Positions 8,095-16,729 of a stretch of 64,000 nt of DNA are shown one piece after another. The translations under genes and the position numbers were made by a program. Location: contig OMUK01000002.1 of NCBI GenBank assembly GCA_900314215.1, forward strand, positions 25,196 to 89,195, read 5' to 3'. Under the pieces are notes generated by a model, which was given only the letters and a program-made list of their open reading frames with translations, was not told where the DNA came from and made no database searches. Within the stretch, counting starts at the first letter, position 1; the number at the start of each line of letters is the position of its first letter. The DNA is from an uncultured Prevotellaceae bacterium. Its GTDB lineage: Bacteria; Bacteroidota; Bacteroidia; Bacteroidales; Muribaculaceae.

Positions 8095-10362
8095 ATGAAA
8101 ACCTATCAATTCATTATCGCAGGTGCTTTACTGCTCGCCTCGGGCATGAGTGCTTCGGCACAAGACGTGGCCAAGACCGATACCTCGGCTTCCAACTCCA
8201 AGGAGGTAAAGAACCGCAACGTGCTGCTTAACGCATCGTCGGACAACCAACCCCGTCAGATCTCTATCGGTCTGCCCTCGAGCCTGTCGGCTACCATTCA
8301 GGAGGATAACATGAATATCTCCTACAACGTGTGGCCTTGCCTGCCCTACAACTACTGGTTTATGTCGACCTCTCACGCTGGCGGCGGCCTGCGCTCGTTG
8401 AGCGAGAGCGCCATCACTACCGGCGCTGTCAACTACACCGTGCTGTCGACCTCGCGCAAGGGCGGCAACAAATTTGAGGCCCACGCAGGCTTCACCACCA
8501 ACACCTACGGCCTGCAACGTTACGACCTGAACGTGGCCGGCCCACTGGGCAAGGGCTGGTTCTACTCACTGGGTGCTTACACCAATTTAGACCCTGGAAC
8601 CAACAAGCTGGCCGATACCCGCTACTCTAACGACGCCAAGCAATTCAAGGCTACCCTCACCAAGCGCTGGGACGACAACCGCGGTGAGTTCAACATCTTC
8701 TATCGCTATGCCAGCAACCGCGGCTTGGGCGACAGCTACGGCCCATTCATCTATGTGGGCGACGGCAGTGTGAAGAAGTACAACGACTTCGACCTGGGTC
8801 ACGACGGCTTCCTGCCCGCTCATGGCTTCATCACCTATCTCAACGTGATGGACGGCAAGGAGTACACCTATACCCGCAGCAAGGAGGTGTTTGCTCACAA
8901 CCAAGCTGTGACCGCCAACTTCAAGTATCAATTCCTCAACGGCATGAAGCTCGACATCAGCAGCAAGATCAACTTCTCTCGCTCGAGAATGGTCATGCTT
9001 GCTCTGGCAGGTACTGGCGTGGCAACTGCTGCCGACGGCCTGACCTATGCCTACGACTACAACGGCCACAAGGCAGGTGAGGTGTTCACTGGCGCTTACA
9101 ACGGCCGCTTCGCACTGCACGACATCGGCTTTGAGCGCGACTGGCTCACCACTGCCGAGCTCACTGGCCTGGCAGGCAACCACAGCTGGCGCCTGGGTGC
9201 CAACATCTGGTGGAACCGTCAAGGTATCGAGGCCTCTACTGGCGTGTATGCTCACACCATGGAGAAAGACCCCGTGTGGCTGAACCGCTTCGGCAAGATG
9301 GAATTTGCAGCCAACACTGGTGCTGAGTACTACGACTCTCACGAGACCAAGTTTGCCCTCTATGCTTCTGACTCTTGGAACGCCACTCAGCGCTTCAAAC
9401 TCGAGTATGGCGCACGTCTGGAAATCTACAACGTGGGTGGCAAGGACGCTATGGCTTTCCTCAACGCAACCGACAAAGAGGCCACATATCCCGAGAACAT
9501 ACGCACCATGAACTGGAGCTACAACAAGGGCACCAAGACCCGCTTCAGCAAGCACTGGGTAAACCCCGCCGCATTTGTCAACTTCCACTACAACCTGTGG
9601 CAAGGTGGCGGCTTCCTGGGCGAATATGTTTACGCCATGCAACACCCCAATTCGCAAGACTTCGCTGGCCCCTACATGCCTATCCTCGACGCTGTCAACA
9701 TTCACTATGCCGGCCTGGGCATCTACTGGAACACTCCCTGGATGAAACTCCAGTCGCAAGGCACCTTCATCAGCCAGAGCAACTACAAGAGCCGCACTCA
9801 GTTCACCAATCCCAACAACCCATCGGACGTTGTGACTCTGCCTATCACCAACGACGTGCAGACCATCGGGTGGACCACCGACGTTGTGCTCACTCCTTTC
9901 AAGGGCTTTTCGTTCCACGGCCTGCTCACTCTGCAAGATCCTAAGTACAAGAACTTCACGATGACCCCAACCTTCAGCGACGGCACCAGCCACACCTACG
10001 ACTTCACCGACAATGTGACCACTGGCGTGAGCAAGACTATCATCGAGCTCGATCCTAGCTACTCGTTCTGGAAATTACGCATCTGGGGCAGCTTCCGCTA
10101 TCAGAGCAAGCAATACATCAACAAGACCAACACCCTCTACTTCAACGGACGCTGGGAGACCTTCGCTGGCCTGCACTACCAGCACAACCAGCACCTGGGC
10201 TTCGACGTGAACCTCGTGAACCTCTTCAACACCAAGGGTGCCAGCGGTTCGATCGGCGCTGCCGACCTGCTCGAGGATGTCTCGGCTTACAAGAACTATG
10301 CAATGGCCGGCACCTACATCCGTCCGTTCACTGTTGAGTTCTCGGCTCACATCGACTTCTAA
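8095..10362 (+). CDS. TonB-dependent-receptor-like outer-membrane protein
   Basis: A 755-aa protein with signal peptide MKTYQFIIAGALLLASGMSASAQ, then a divergent plug-like region (about residues 35-130, with RNVLLNASS and ISIGLPSSL) and a long run of amphipathic beta-strands ending in a terminal Phe (VEFSAHIDF), the mark of an outer-membrane barrel. It lacks the carboxypeptidase-like amino domain seen in SusC proteins, and no SusD follows. It probably takes up the glycosides processed by the neighbouring enzymes. It lies 137 bp after the GH3 gene with a hairpin between, and ends at a branched terminator. The family assignment rests on overall resemblance to Bacteroidota receptors of this length. 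Confidence 0.75.
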   Translation: MKTYQFIIAGALLLASGMSASAQDVAKTDTSASNSKEVKNRNVLLNASSDNQPRQISIGLPSSLSATIQEDNMNISYNVWPCLPYNYWFMSTSHAGGGLRSLSESAITTGAVNYTVLSTSRKGGNKFEAHAGFTTNTYGLQRYDLNVAGPLGKGWFYSLGAYTNLDPGTNKLADTRYSNDAKQFKATLTKRWDDNRGEFNIFYRYASNRGLGDSYGPFIYVGDGSVKKYNDFDLGHDGFLPAHGFITYLNVMDGKEYTYTRSKEVFAHNQAVTANFKYQFLNGMKLDISSKINFSRSRMVMLALAGTGVATAADGLTYAYDYNGHKAGEVFTGAYNGRFALHDIGFERDWLTTAELTGLAGNHSWRLGANIWWNRQGIEASTGVYAHTMEKDPVWLNRFGKMEFAANTGAEYYDSHETKFALYASDSWNATQRFKLEYGARLEIYNVGGKDAMAFLNATDKEATYPENIRTMNWSYNKGTKTRFSKHWVNPAAFVNFHYNLWQGGGFLGEYVYAMQHPNSQDFAGPYMPILDAVNIHYAGLGIYWNTPWMKLQSQGTFISQSNYKSRTQFTNPNNPSDVVTLPITNDVQTIGWTTDVVLTPFKGFSFHGLLTLQDPKYKNFTMTPTFSDGTSHTYDFTDNVTTGVSKTIIELDPSYSFWKLRIWGSFRYQSKQYINKTNTLYFNGRWETFAGLHYQHNQHLGFDVNLVNLFNTKGASGSIGAADLLEDVSAYKNYAMAGTYIRPFTVEFSAHIDF

Positions 10363-10380
10363 TCAGTCTCTTTAACAATA

Positions 10381-10464
10381 AAAAGGGCCCCACTTGTAAT
10401 GGGCGTGGCCATCACGCCTTGCCAGTCACGGCTGGCAGACGAATTGCAAATGGAGCCCTTTTTT
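10381..10464 (+). terminator. Branched, three-way-junction terminator
   Basis: An outer stem pairs 10381-10400 with 10443-10462 (18 of 20 positions, including AAAAGGGC/GCCCTTTT) and encloses two perfect hairpins: GGCGTG/CACGCC (10402-10418) and GCCAG/CTGGC (10421-10436). The outer stem ends in six T residues (10459-10464), so it can act as an intrinsic terminator after the receptor gene. Such branching is more elaborate than normal. Confidence 0.7.
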
Positions 10465-10528
10465 CTATCAAGAAGAATTAAGCATAACACTACATCAAAC
10501 CAAAAAGATTAATTTTCTATCTATATAT

Positions 10529-12133
10529 ATGACTCGTTTCAACAGAATTCTCACACTGCTCGCTGTCGTGCTCATGGCAGCAAGCGCAGTAGCACAAAAT
10601 CCCCGCGTGACCACCAAAAATGGTGTGCTCGAGGGAAAATACGAACAAGGACTCTGCATCTTCCTGGGCGTGCCTTTCGCACAGCCCCCTGTGGGCGACC
10701 TGCGCTGGGTGGCTCCACAGCCTGTGAAGGCCTGGCAAGGCGTGCGCGAGGCCAAGGAATATGGTCCTAACCCCATGCAGGAGCCTGTGTTTGGCGACAT
10801 GGCTTTCGGCACCAAGAAGATGAGCGAGGACTGCCTCTACCTCAACATCTGGTCGCCTGCCAAGAGCGCTAGCGACAATCTCCCTGTGTTTATCTACTTC
10901 AATGGCGGCGGCTTCATGGCCGGCAGCGGCAGCGAGCCTCGCTACGCTGGCGACGCCCTGGCACATGAGGGCATCATCGCAATCACTGCCAACTACCGCA
11001 TGGACATCTTTGGCTGCTATGCCAACAAGGAGCTCTCCAAAGAGACCAGCTACAAGGGTTCGGGCAACTACGGCTACATGGACCAGGCAGCTGCCATACA
11101 ATGGGTGAAAGACAACATCGCAGCCTTTGGCGGCGACCCCAACCGCATCACCATCGAGGGTGAGTCGGCCGGCTCCTACTCGACGAGCGCCCTGTGCGCC
11201 TCGCCCATGAGCCGCAACAACATTGCGCGCGGCATGGGCTCAAGCGGCTCGTGGCTCGACAGCAAGGACACCCAATCGCTGAAGGAAGCCGAGAAAGAGG
11301 GTGCCGAGGTGATGAAGAAGCTGGGCTGCAAGAGCATCAAGGAGATGCGCGCCATGCCCGCCGAGGAGCTCCTGAAGAAGGCTCACGTGAGTGGCATGCC
11401 TAAACTGGTGGTCGACGGCAAGTTTATGCCCGAGCCCATCTACGACATCTATGCCAAGGGTGAGCAGGCCCAAGTGCCCATGTTCATCGGCGGCAACAAC
11501 CTGGAGTTCCCCGTGATGTGGCGTCTGGCTGGCAAGCGAGGCACCGTGGCAATGGCAAGAGAGTGGGCTGCCCAGAAATATGGCGAGGAGAACGCCGACA
11601 AAGTGCTCAAGGCCTTCCGCATCTATACCGACGATGATGTGAACGGCGAGCCTGGAAACAAGCTGGCCAGCGTGCTCTTCATCGACTACGGCACCTGGAA
11701 ATGGCTCGAGATGGAAAGCAAGACCGACAAGCAGCCCGTGTATCGCTACCTCTTCTGCCATCCACGTCCCGAGCAGCGCGTGGCCAAAGAGGCCATGCTG
11801 GCTGGCGGCACCAAGGATGCCGAAAAGAAGGCTCCACTGCTGCCTGGCGCTGTGCACTCGGCCGACATTGAGTATCAGATGGGCACTCTGGCTACCAACC
11901 GCATATACGACTGGACGCCCTGCTGCACCACCACTTCTACCCTCTTTCTGAAGTACACTGCCAACTTTGTAAAGACTGGCAACCCCAACGGTCTGGGCCT
12001 GCCCGAGTGGAAGCCCTGCAACGGCGACGTGTCGGGCAATGTGCTCTACATCGACGTGAATCCCGTGCTCAAGAAAGCTGAGTGGGACGACGCTTACCGT
12101 GTTGTCGACCAAGTCGTGCGCTCTGGCAAGTAA
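10529..12133 (+). CDS. Secreted type-B carboxylesterase, copy 1
   Basis: An alpha/beta-hydrolase (534 aa) with signal peptide ending ASAVAQ. It shows the family hallmarks: EDCLYLNIWSP, the nucleophile elbow GESAGS (Ser213), the acid site in GGNNLEFPV and the catalytic His in GAVHSADIEY. The oxyanion motif is NGGGF where most family members have HGGG. It is the first of three tandem paralogues of nearly equal length and would cleave an ester (acyl or aromatic) from a glycoside in the periplasm; substrate unknown. No promoter is obvious in the 64 bp after the upstream terminator. Confidence 0.9.
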   Translation: MTRFNRILTLLAVVLMAASAVAQNPRVTTKNGVLEGKYEQGLCIFLGVPFAQPPVGDLRWVAPQPVKAWQGVREAKEYGPNPMQEPVFGDMAFGTKKMSEDCLYLNIWSPAKSASDNLPVFIYFNGGGFMAGSGSEPRYAGDALAHEGIIAITANYRMDIFGCYANKELSKETSYKGSGNYGYMDQAAAIQWVKDNIAAFGGDPNRITIEGESAGSYSTSALCASPMSRNNIARGMGSSGSWLDSKDTQSLKEAEKEGAEVMKKLGCKSIKEMRAMPAEELLKKAHVSGMPKLVVDGKFMPEPIYDIYAKGEQAQVPMFIGGNNLEFPVMWRLAGKRGTVAMAREWAAQKYGEENADKVLKAFRIYTDDDVNGEPGNKLASVLFIDYGTWKWLEMESKTDKQPVYRYLFCHPRPEQRVAKEAMLAGGTKDAEKKAPLLPGAVHSADIEYQMGTLATNRIYDWTPCCTTTSTLFLKYTANFVKTGNPNGLGLPEWKPCNGDVSGNVLYIDVNPVLKKAEWDDAYRVVDQVVRSGK

Positions 12134-12160
12134 TCTCACACAATCGACATAAACAACGAG

Positions 12161-12221
12161 GCTGTGCCAAAAGGATGAGGGGAAAAATTCAGCCCGTCAA
12201 TACCCTTGACACAGCTTTTTT
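12161..12221 (+). terminator. Terminator after carboxylesterase 1
   Basis: GCTGTG (12161-12166) pairs with CACAGC (12210-12215), extended by CAA/TTG past a mismatch, and six T residues follow. It may be partial, since copy 2 begins 34 bp later. Confidence 0.65.
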
Positions 12222-12254
12222 CAATTTCAAAAACTTAAATTCCAATCAAAAACG

Positions 12255-13859
12255 ATGAAACAAATAAGCAAATACCTGTGCCTGCTGGCAGCAATCCTGA
12301 TCGCCGCATGTGCCAGTGCACAGCACAATCCACGTGTCAACACGCAATATGGAGCCCTTGAAGGCCTCTACAAGTCGGGGCTCAACGTGTTTCTGGGCGT
12401 CCCCTACGCTCAACCGCCTGTGGGCAACCTGCGCTGGGTAGAGCCACAGCCCCTCAAGGGCTGGCAAGGCGTGCGCCAGGCCAAGGACTACGGTCCCAAC
12501 CCCATGCAAGAAGACCTGTATGGCGACATGGCTTTCAACACCAAGAAGATGAGCGAGGACTGCCTCTACCTCAACATTTGGTCGCCTGCCAAGAACTTCA
12601 ATGAGAAGTTGCCCGTGTTTATCTACTTCAACGGCGGCGGCCTCACCACCGGCAGTGGCAGCGAGCCCCGCTACGACGGCGCTGTGCTGGCCCGCAAGGG
12701 CATCGTCACCATCACGGCCAACTACCGCGAGGGCATCTTCGGCTTCTTTGCCCACAAGGACCTCTCCAAGGAGAGCAGCTACAAGGGCTCGGGCAACTAC
12801 GGCTACATGGACCAGGCAGCTGCCATCAAGTGGGTGAAGGACAACATCGCAGCCTTTGGCGGCGACCCCAACCGCATCACCATCATGGGTGAGAGCGCTG
12901 GCTCGCGCTCGGTGAGCGCCCAGATGGTATCGCCACTGAGCAAGGGCAATTTTGCCCAGGCCATGGGCTCGAGCGCCGCTGTGGTGGGCTCTAAGGTGCT
13001 CACGCTGAAAGAGGCCGAGAAAGCTGGCGAGGAGCTGATGAAGAAAATAGGATGCAAAAGCATCAAGGAGATGCGCGCCATGGACGCAACCGAGCTCACC
13101 AAGAAAGCCCACATGACCAGTGTGCCGGTGGTGATCGACGGCCACTTCATGGTCGAGGACCCCAATGAGACCTATGCCAAGGGCCAGCAAGCCCAAGTGC
13201 CGCTGCTGGTGGGCTTCAACAACTGCGAGTTCCCCATGATGTGGCGACTGGGCGGCAAGGCACCCACAGTAGAGAATGTGAAGGCTGCCATCGCCCCAAC
13301 CTTTGGCGACAAGGCCGGCGAGGTGGTGAACATCTTCGGCATCAACAGCGATGCCGACGTGCTTAAAGACGGCGGCAACTGGCTGAGCAGCGCCATGTTT
13401 GTGGTCTACCCCACCTGGAAGTGGAGCCAGATGCATCGCGCCACCTGCTCGCAGCCCGTGTATCGCTATCTCTTCACCCGCGCGCGTCCCGACATGCGCG
13501 AGAACAAGGAGGCCATGCTGGCTGGCGGCACCCGCGAGTCGACCAAGAAGGCTCCTCGCATGCCTGGAGCAGTGCACTCGGCCGACATCGAGTATGAGAT
13601 GGGCAACCTGCCCACCAACCGCGTCTACGACTGGGAGCCCGAGGACTATGCCGCATCCAACGTGTTTATCGACTTCTTTGCCAACTTCATCAAGACTGGC
13701 AACCCCAATGGCCTGGGCCTGCCCGAGTGGACTCCTACCAACGGCCAAGCCGTGCCTCCTGTGATGCACATAGGCGTAGAGAGCGGACAACAGACCGATG
13801 CCCAACTCGAGCAGCGACTCAAGCAATACGGCGAAATCTTTGAGGCCACGCTCAAATAA
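12255..13859 (+). CDS. Secreted type-B carboxylesterase, copy 2
   Basis: Same length (534 aa) and architecture as copy 1. It has a signal peptide ending ACASAQ; a Cys sits near the cleavage site but the sequence is not a clean lipobox. The elbow is GESAGS (Ser214), the catalytic His is in GAVHSADIEY, and the oxyanion motif is again NGGG. It differs from copies 1 and 3 near the end, with YDWEPEDYAASN in place of the YDWTPCC motif they share. The third copy follows 31 bp later with no terminator, so these two are probably co-transcribed. Divergence in the acyl-pocket region after residue 215 would allow different esters to be handled. Confidence 0.9.
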   Translation: MKQISKYLCLLAAILIAACASAQHNPRVNTQYGALEGLYKSGLNVFLGVPYAQPPVGNLRWVEPQPLKGWQGVRQAKDYGPNPMQEDLYGDMAFNTKKMSEDCLYLNIWSPAKNFNEKLPVFIYFNGGGLTTGSGSEPRYDGAVLARKGIVTITANYREGIFGFFAHKDLSKESSYKGSGNYGYMDQAAAIKWVKDNIAAFGGDPNRITIMGESAGSRSVSAQMVSPLSKGNFAQAMGSSAAVVGSKVLTLKEAEKAGEELMKKIGCKSIKEMRAMDATELTKKAHMTSVPVVIDGHFMVEDPNETYAKGQQAQVPLLVGFNNCEFPMMWRLGGKAPTVENVKAAIAPTFGDKAGEVVNIFGINSDADVLKDGGNWLSSAMFVVYPTWKWSQMHRATCSQPVYRYLFTRARPDMRENKEAMLAGGTRESTKKAPRMPGAVHSADIEYEMGNLPTNRVYDWEPEDYAASNVFIDFFANFIKTGNPNGLGLPEWTPTNGQAVPPVMHIGVESGQQTDAQLEQRLKQYGEIFEATLK

Positions 13860-13890
13860 ATAAAAACGACCTTATCACACGACACGATAT

Positions 13891-15483
13891 ATGAAAAAAA
13901 TCATTTTTCTGCTGGCTGCATTGCTCACCACGGCATGCGCCATCGCACAGCAAAATCCGCGCGTGACCACCAAGAACGGCGTGCTCGAGGGCACCTATCA
14001 ATCGGGACTCAACGTGTTTCTGGGCGTGCCCTTTGCACAGCCGCCTGTGGGCGACCTGCGCTGGGTGGAGCCTCAACCTGTGAAAAACTGGGAGGGCGTG
14101 CGCCAGGCCAAGGAGTTTGGCCCCAACCCCATGCAGACCAACGTGTTTGGCGACATGGCTTTCAACACCAAGAAGATGAGCGAGGACTGCCTCTATCTCA
14201 ACATTTGGTCGCCTGCCAAGAGCGCCGCCGACAAGCTGCCCGTGTTTATCTACTTCAACGGCGGCGGCCTGATTGCCGGCAGCGGCAGCGAGCCCCGCTA
14301 TGCGGGCGACATCATGGCCCACGAGGGCATCGTGTGCATCACGGCCAACTACCGCGAGGGCATCTTTGGCTTCTACTCCAATCCCGAGCTCTCCAGTGAG
14401 ACCAGCTACAAGGGCTCGGGCAACTACGGCCACATGGACCAGGCCGCAGCCATCAAGTGGGTGAAAGACAACATCGCAGCCTTCGGCGGCGACCCCGACC
14501 ACATCACCATCATGGGCGAGAGCGCCGGCTCGGGCTCGGTGAGCGCCCTCATGGCATCGCCCATGAGCAAGGGCCTCATTGCCCAGGCCATGGGCTCGAG
14601 CGGCTCGGTGCTCGTTGCCAAAAACATCATGAAGCTCAGCGACGCCGAGAAAGCCGGCGTTGAGACCATGAAGAAGATGGGCTGCAAGAGCATCAAAGAG
14701 ATGCGCGCCCTCTCGGCCGAGGAGCTTCTGAAGCGCTCGCAAGGCGGCATACACTGGGGCAACGTGGTCGACGGCCGCTTCTTCACCGAGAGCCCAGTGG
14801 AAGTGTACCGCAAGGGCCAGCAGGCACAAGTGCCGCTGCTGGTGGGCGGCAACAATCTCGAGTTTCCCGTGATGTGGCGCATGCAGGGCAAGCCTGCCAC
14901 CCGCGCCGCCCTCAAGGAGATGGCCAAGGCCTACTACGGCGACCGCACCGATGAGGTGATGGCTGCTTTTGGCATCAACAACGATGCCGATGCCAACTCA
15001 ACCCCTGGCAACAACCTGAGCGCCGCCATGTTTATCGACTACAGCACCTGGAAGTGGAGCGAGATGCAGCGCGCCACAAGCTCCAAGCCCGTGTATCGCT
15101 ACCGCTTCACCCACCCGCGCCCCGACATGCGCGAGAACAAGGAAGCCATGCTGGCTGGCGGCACCCGCGAGTCGGCCACCAAGGCTCCTCTGCTGCCCGG
15201 CGCCGTGCACTCGGCCGACATCGAGTATGAGATGGGCACCCTGCCCACCAACCGTGTGTACGACTGGACTCCCTGCTGCTACAACACCTCAAAGGTATTT
15301 CTGAAATACTACGCCAACTTTATCAAGACTGGCAACCCCAATGGCCTGGGCCTGCCCGAGTGGAAGCCCTGCAACGGCCAAGCCGTGCCAGGCGTGCTCA
15401 TGCTCGACGAGAACTCCTACATGAGCAGCGAGGCCAATATCGACAACGCCTACCGCGTGATCGACCAAATCCTAGGTAAATAA
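13891..15483 (+). CDS. Secreted type-B carboxylesterase, copy 3
   Basis: A 530-aa paralogue with signal peptide KKIIFLLAALLTTACAIAQ, elbow GESAGS (Ser211), His in GAVHSADIEY and NGGG oxyanion motif. Sequence is closer to copy 1 at the carboxy end (YDWTPCC, two adjacent Cys). Long blocks are shared with the other copies at DNA level (for example the segment around the EDCLYLNIWSP codons), which points to fairly recent duplication or gene conversion. Followed by a 149-bp gap that holds a decayed gene fragment rather than a terminator. Confidence 0.9.
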   Translation: MKKIIFLLAALLTTACAIAQQNPRVTTKNGVLEGTYQSGLNVFLGVPFAQPPVGDLRWVEPQPVKNWEGVRQAKEFGPNPMQTNVFGDMAFNTKKMSEDCLYLNIWSPAKSAADKLPVFIYFNGGGLIAGSGSEPRYAGDIMAHEGIVCITANYREGIFGFYSNPELSSETSYKGSGNYGHMDQAAAIKWVKDNIAAFGGDPDHITIMGESAGSGSVSALMASPMSKGLIAQAMGSSGSVLVAKNIMKLSDAEKAGVETMKKMGCKSIKEMRALSAEELLKRSQGGIHWGNVVDGRFFTESPVEVYRKGQQAQVPLLVGGNNLEFPVMWRMQGKPATRAALKEMAKAYYGDRTDEVMAAFGINNDADANSTPGNNLSAAMFIDYSTWKWSEMQRATSSKPVYRYRFTHPRPDMRENKEAMLAGGTRESATKAPLLPGAVHSADIEYEMGTLPTNRVYDWTPCCYNTSKVFLKYYANFIKTGNPNGLGLPEWKPCNGQAVPGVLMLDENSYMSSEANIDNAYRVIDQILGK

Positions 15484-15500
15484 ACAAAAACGCAAACAAG

Positions 15501-15611
15501 ATACCCCAGGATGCCAAGCCCGGCCAAACCATACACATGGTGCTTGAGGCTACCGACAATGCCGAGATATCCCTCACGCGCTACCTGCGCACAATGATTA
15601 CAGTAAAATTA
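15501..15611 (+). pseudogene. Remnant of a DUF1593-type protein carboxy terminus
   Basis: Read in frame from 15501, the bases translate to IPQDAKPGQTIHMVLEATDN followed by AEISLTRYLRTMITVK. This resembles the final beta-sandwich segment of Bacteroidota DUF1593 (sugar-binding, nucleoside-hydrolase-like) proteins. No start or upstream body of such a gene is present; carboxylesterase 3 ends at 15483. The frame runs on without a stop into the next gene's start at 15633. It is best read as a deletion scar. The match is from memory of the family, not a search. Confidence 0.5.
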
Positions 15612-15632
15612 ACGATTAAAAAAATAAACTTT

Positions 15633-16685
15633 ATGAAACGCTTAAGACTGACCCTCGTGGTCATCATGCTGTGCCTGCTGGGCGGGCTCCCCGCCATGGC
15701 ACAGAAGAGCAAGAAGCAGGCTAGAGAGCCGCAGCCAGCGGCCGTGACCCAAGCCAAGAAAGTGAAAGTCGTGATCGACAACGACTTCTGCGGCGACCCC
15801 GACGGTCTCTTCCAACTGGTGCACCAGCTGTTGTGCAAAACCTGCGACGTGCGCGCCATCGTGGGCGGCCACCTGGCCCCCAACGCCGGCTTCACCAGCC
15901 GCAGCGACCAAGCCACCGAGTCGTGCGAGAAAGCCAACAAGGTGCTTGAGCTCATGGGCATGCAAGGACAAGTGAAAGTGGTGCCCGGTGCCGAGACCGG
16001 TCTGAAGTCGACCACCGAGCCCATACGCTCGGCCGGCGCCCAGGCCATCGTCGACGAGGCCCGCCAGTGCACGCCCGAGAAGCCCCTCTATGTGCTGTGC
16101 GGCGCAGCCCTCACCAATGTGGCTTGCGCCCACCTCATCGACCCCAGCATCGACGACAAAGTGGTCGTGGTGTGGATTGGCGGCCAGGAATACCAGGGCG
16201 TGGGCAGCTATCCCCCACCAGGCTACTCCAAGGTGGAGTACAACCTCAACCTGAGCATCGCTGCCGGCCAAGTGGTGTTTAACCAGAGCAAAATGCGCAT
16301 TTGGCAAGTTCCCCGCGACGTGTATCGCCAGTGCCTCTACGGCCTCGACGAGGTGCGCACCAAGATTGCCCCCTATGGCAAGGTGGGCGCCTTCCTGCTC
16401 GAGTCGCTCATGAACACAGTGAACTCCTGCGAGAAATACGGCATCCCCATGGGCGAGTGCTACATCCTGGGCGACTCGCCCCTGGTGTTGCTCACCGCCT
16501 TGCAGAGCGGCTTTGAGGCCGACCCCTCGTCGTCGCAATACCAATACGTGAGTTGCCCAACCATCAACGACGACGGCTCCTACGGCTTGAACCACAACGG
16601 CCGCCTGATACGCGTCTACACCCACATCGACAGCCGCCTCATGTTTGGCGACCTCGAGGCCAAGATGCAACTGCTGGGCAAGTAA
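15633..16685 (+). CDS. Secreted nucleoside-hydrolase-like protein
   Basis: A 350-aa protein whose start is the ATG of MKRLRLTLVVIMLCLLGGLP, a signal peptide ending AMAQ. VKVVIDNDFCGDPDG matches the DTDxGxDDA calcium/ribose site of inosine-uridine nucleoside hydrolases, with an altered order of acids. YVLCGAALTNVA matches the following family block, where the NLA of classical enzymes appears as NVA. Export and the glycosidase neighbours make nucleoside salvage less likely than cleavage of a glycoside or C-glycosyl/ribosyl bond; this is inference. A fragment of a related DUF1593 protein lies just upstream. It is 44 bp before the second GH3 gene. Confidence 0.8.
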   Translation: MKRLRLTLVVIMLCLLGGLPAMAQKSKKQAREPQPAAVTQAKKVKVVIDNDFCGDPDGLFQLVHQLLCKTCDVRAIVGGHLAPNAGFTSRSDQATESCEKANKVLELMGMQGQVKVVPGAETGLKSTTEPIRSAGAQAIVDEARQCTPEKPLYVLCGAALTNVACAHLIDPSIDDKVVVVWIGGQEYQGVGSYPPPGYSKVEYNLNLSIAAGQVVFNQSKMRIWQVPRDVYRQCLYGLDEVRTKIAPYGKVGAFLLESLMNTVNSCEKYGIPMGECYILGDSPLVLLTALQSGFEADPSSSQYQYVSCPTINDDGSYGLNHNGRLIRVYTHIDSRLMFGDLEAKMQLLGK

Positions 16686-16729
16686 AATCCATATCAAATC
16701 ACCAAAACATTTAAACCAAACCAACAACA

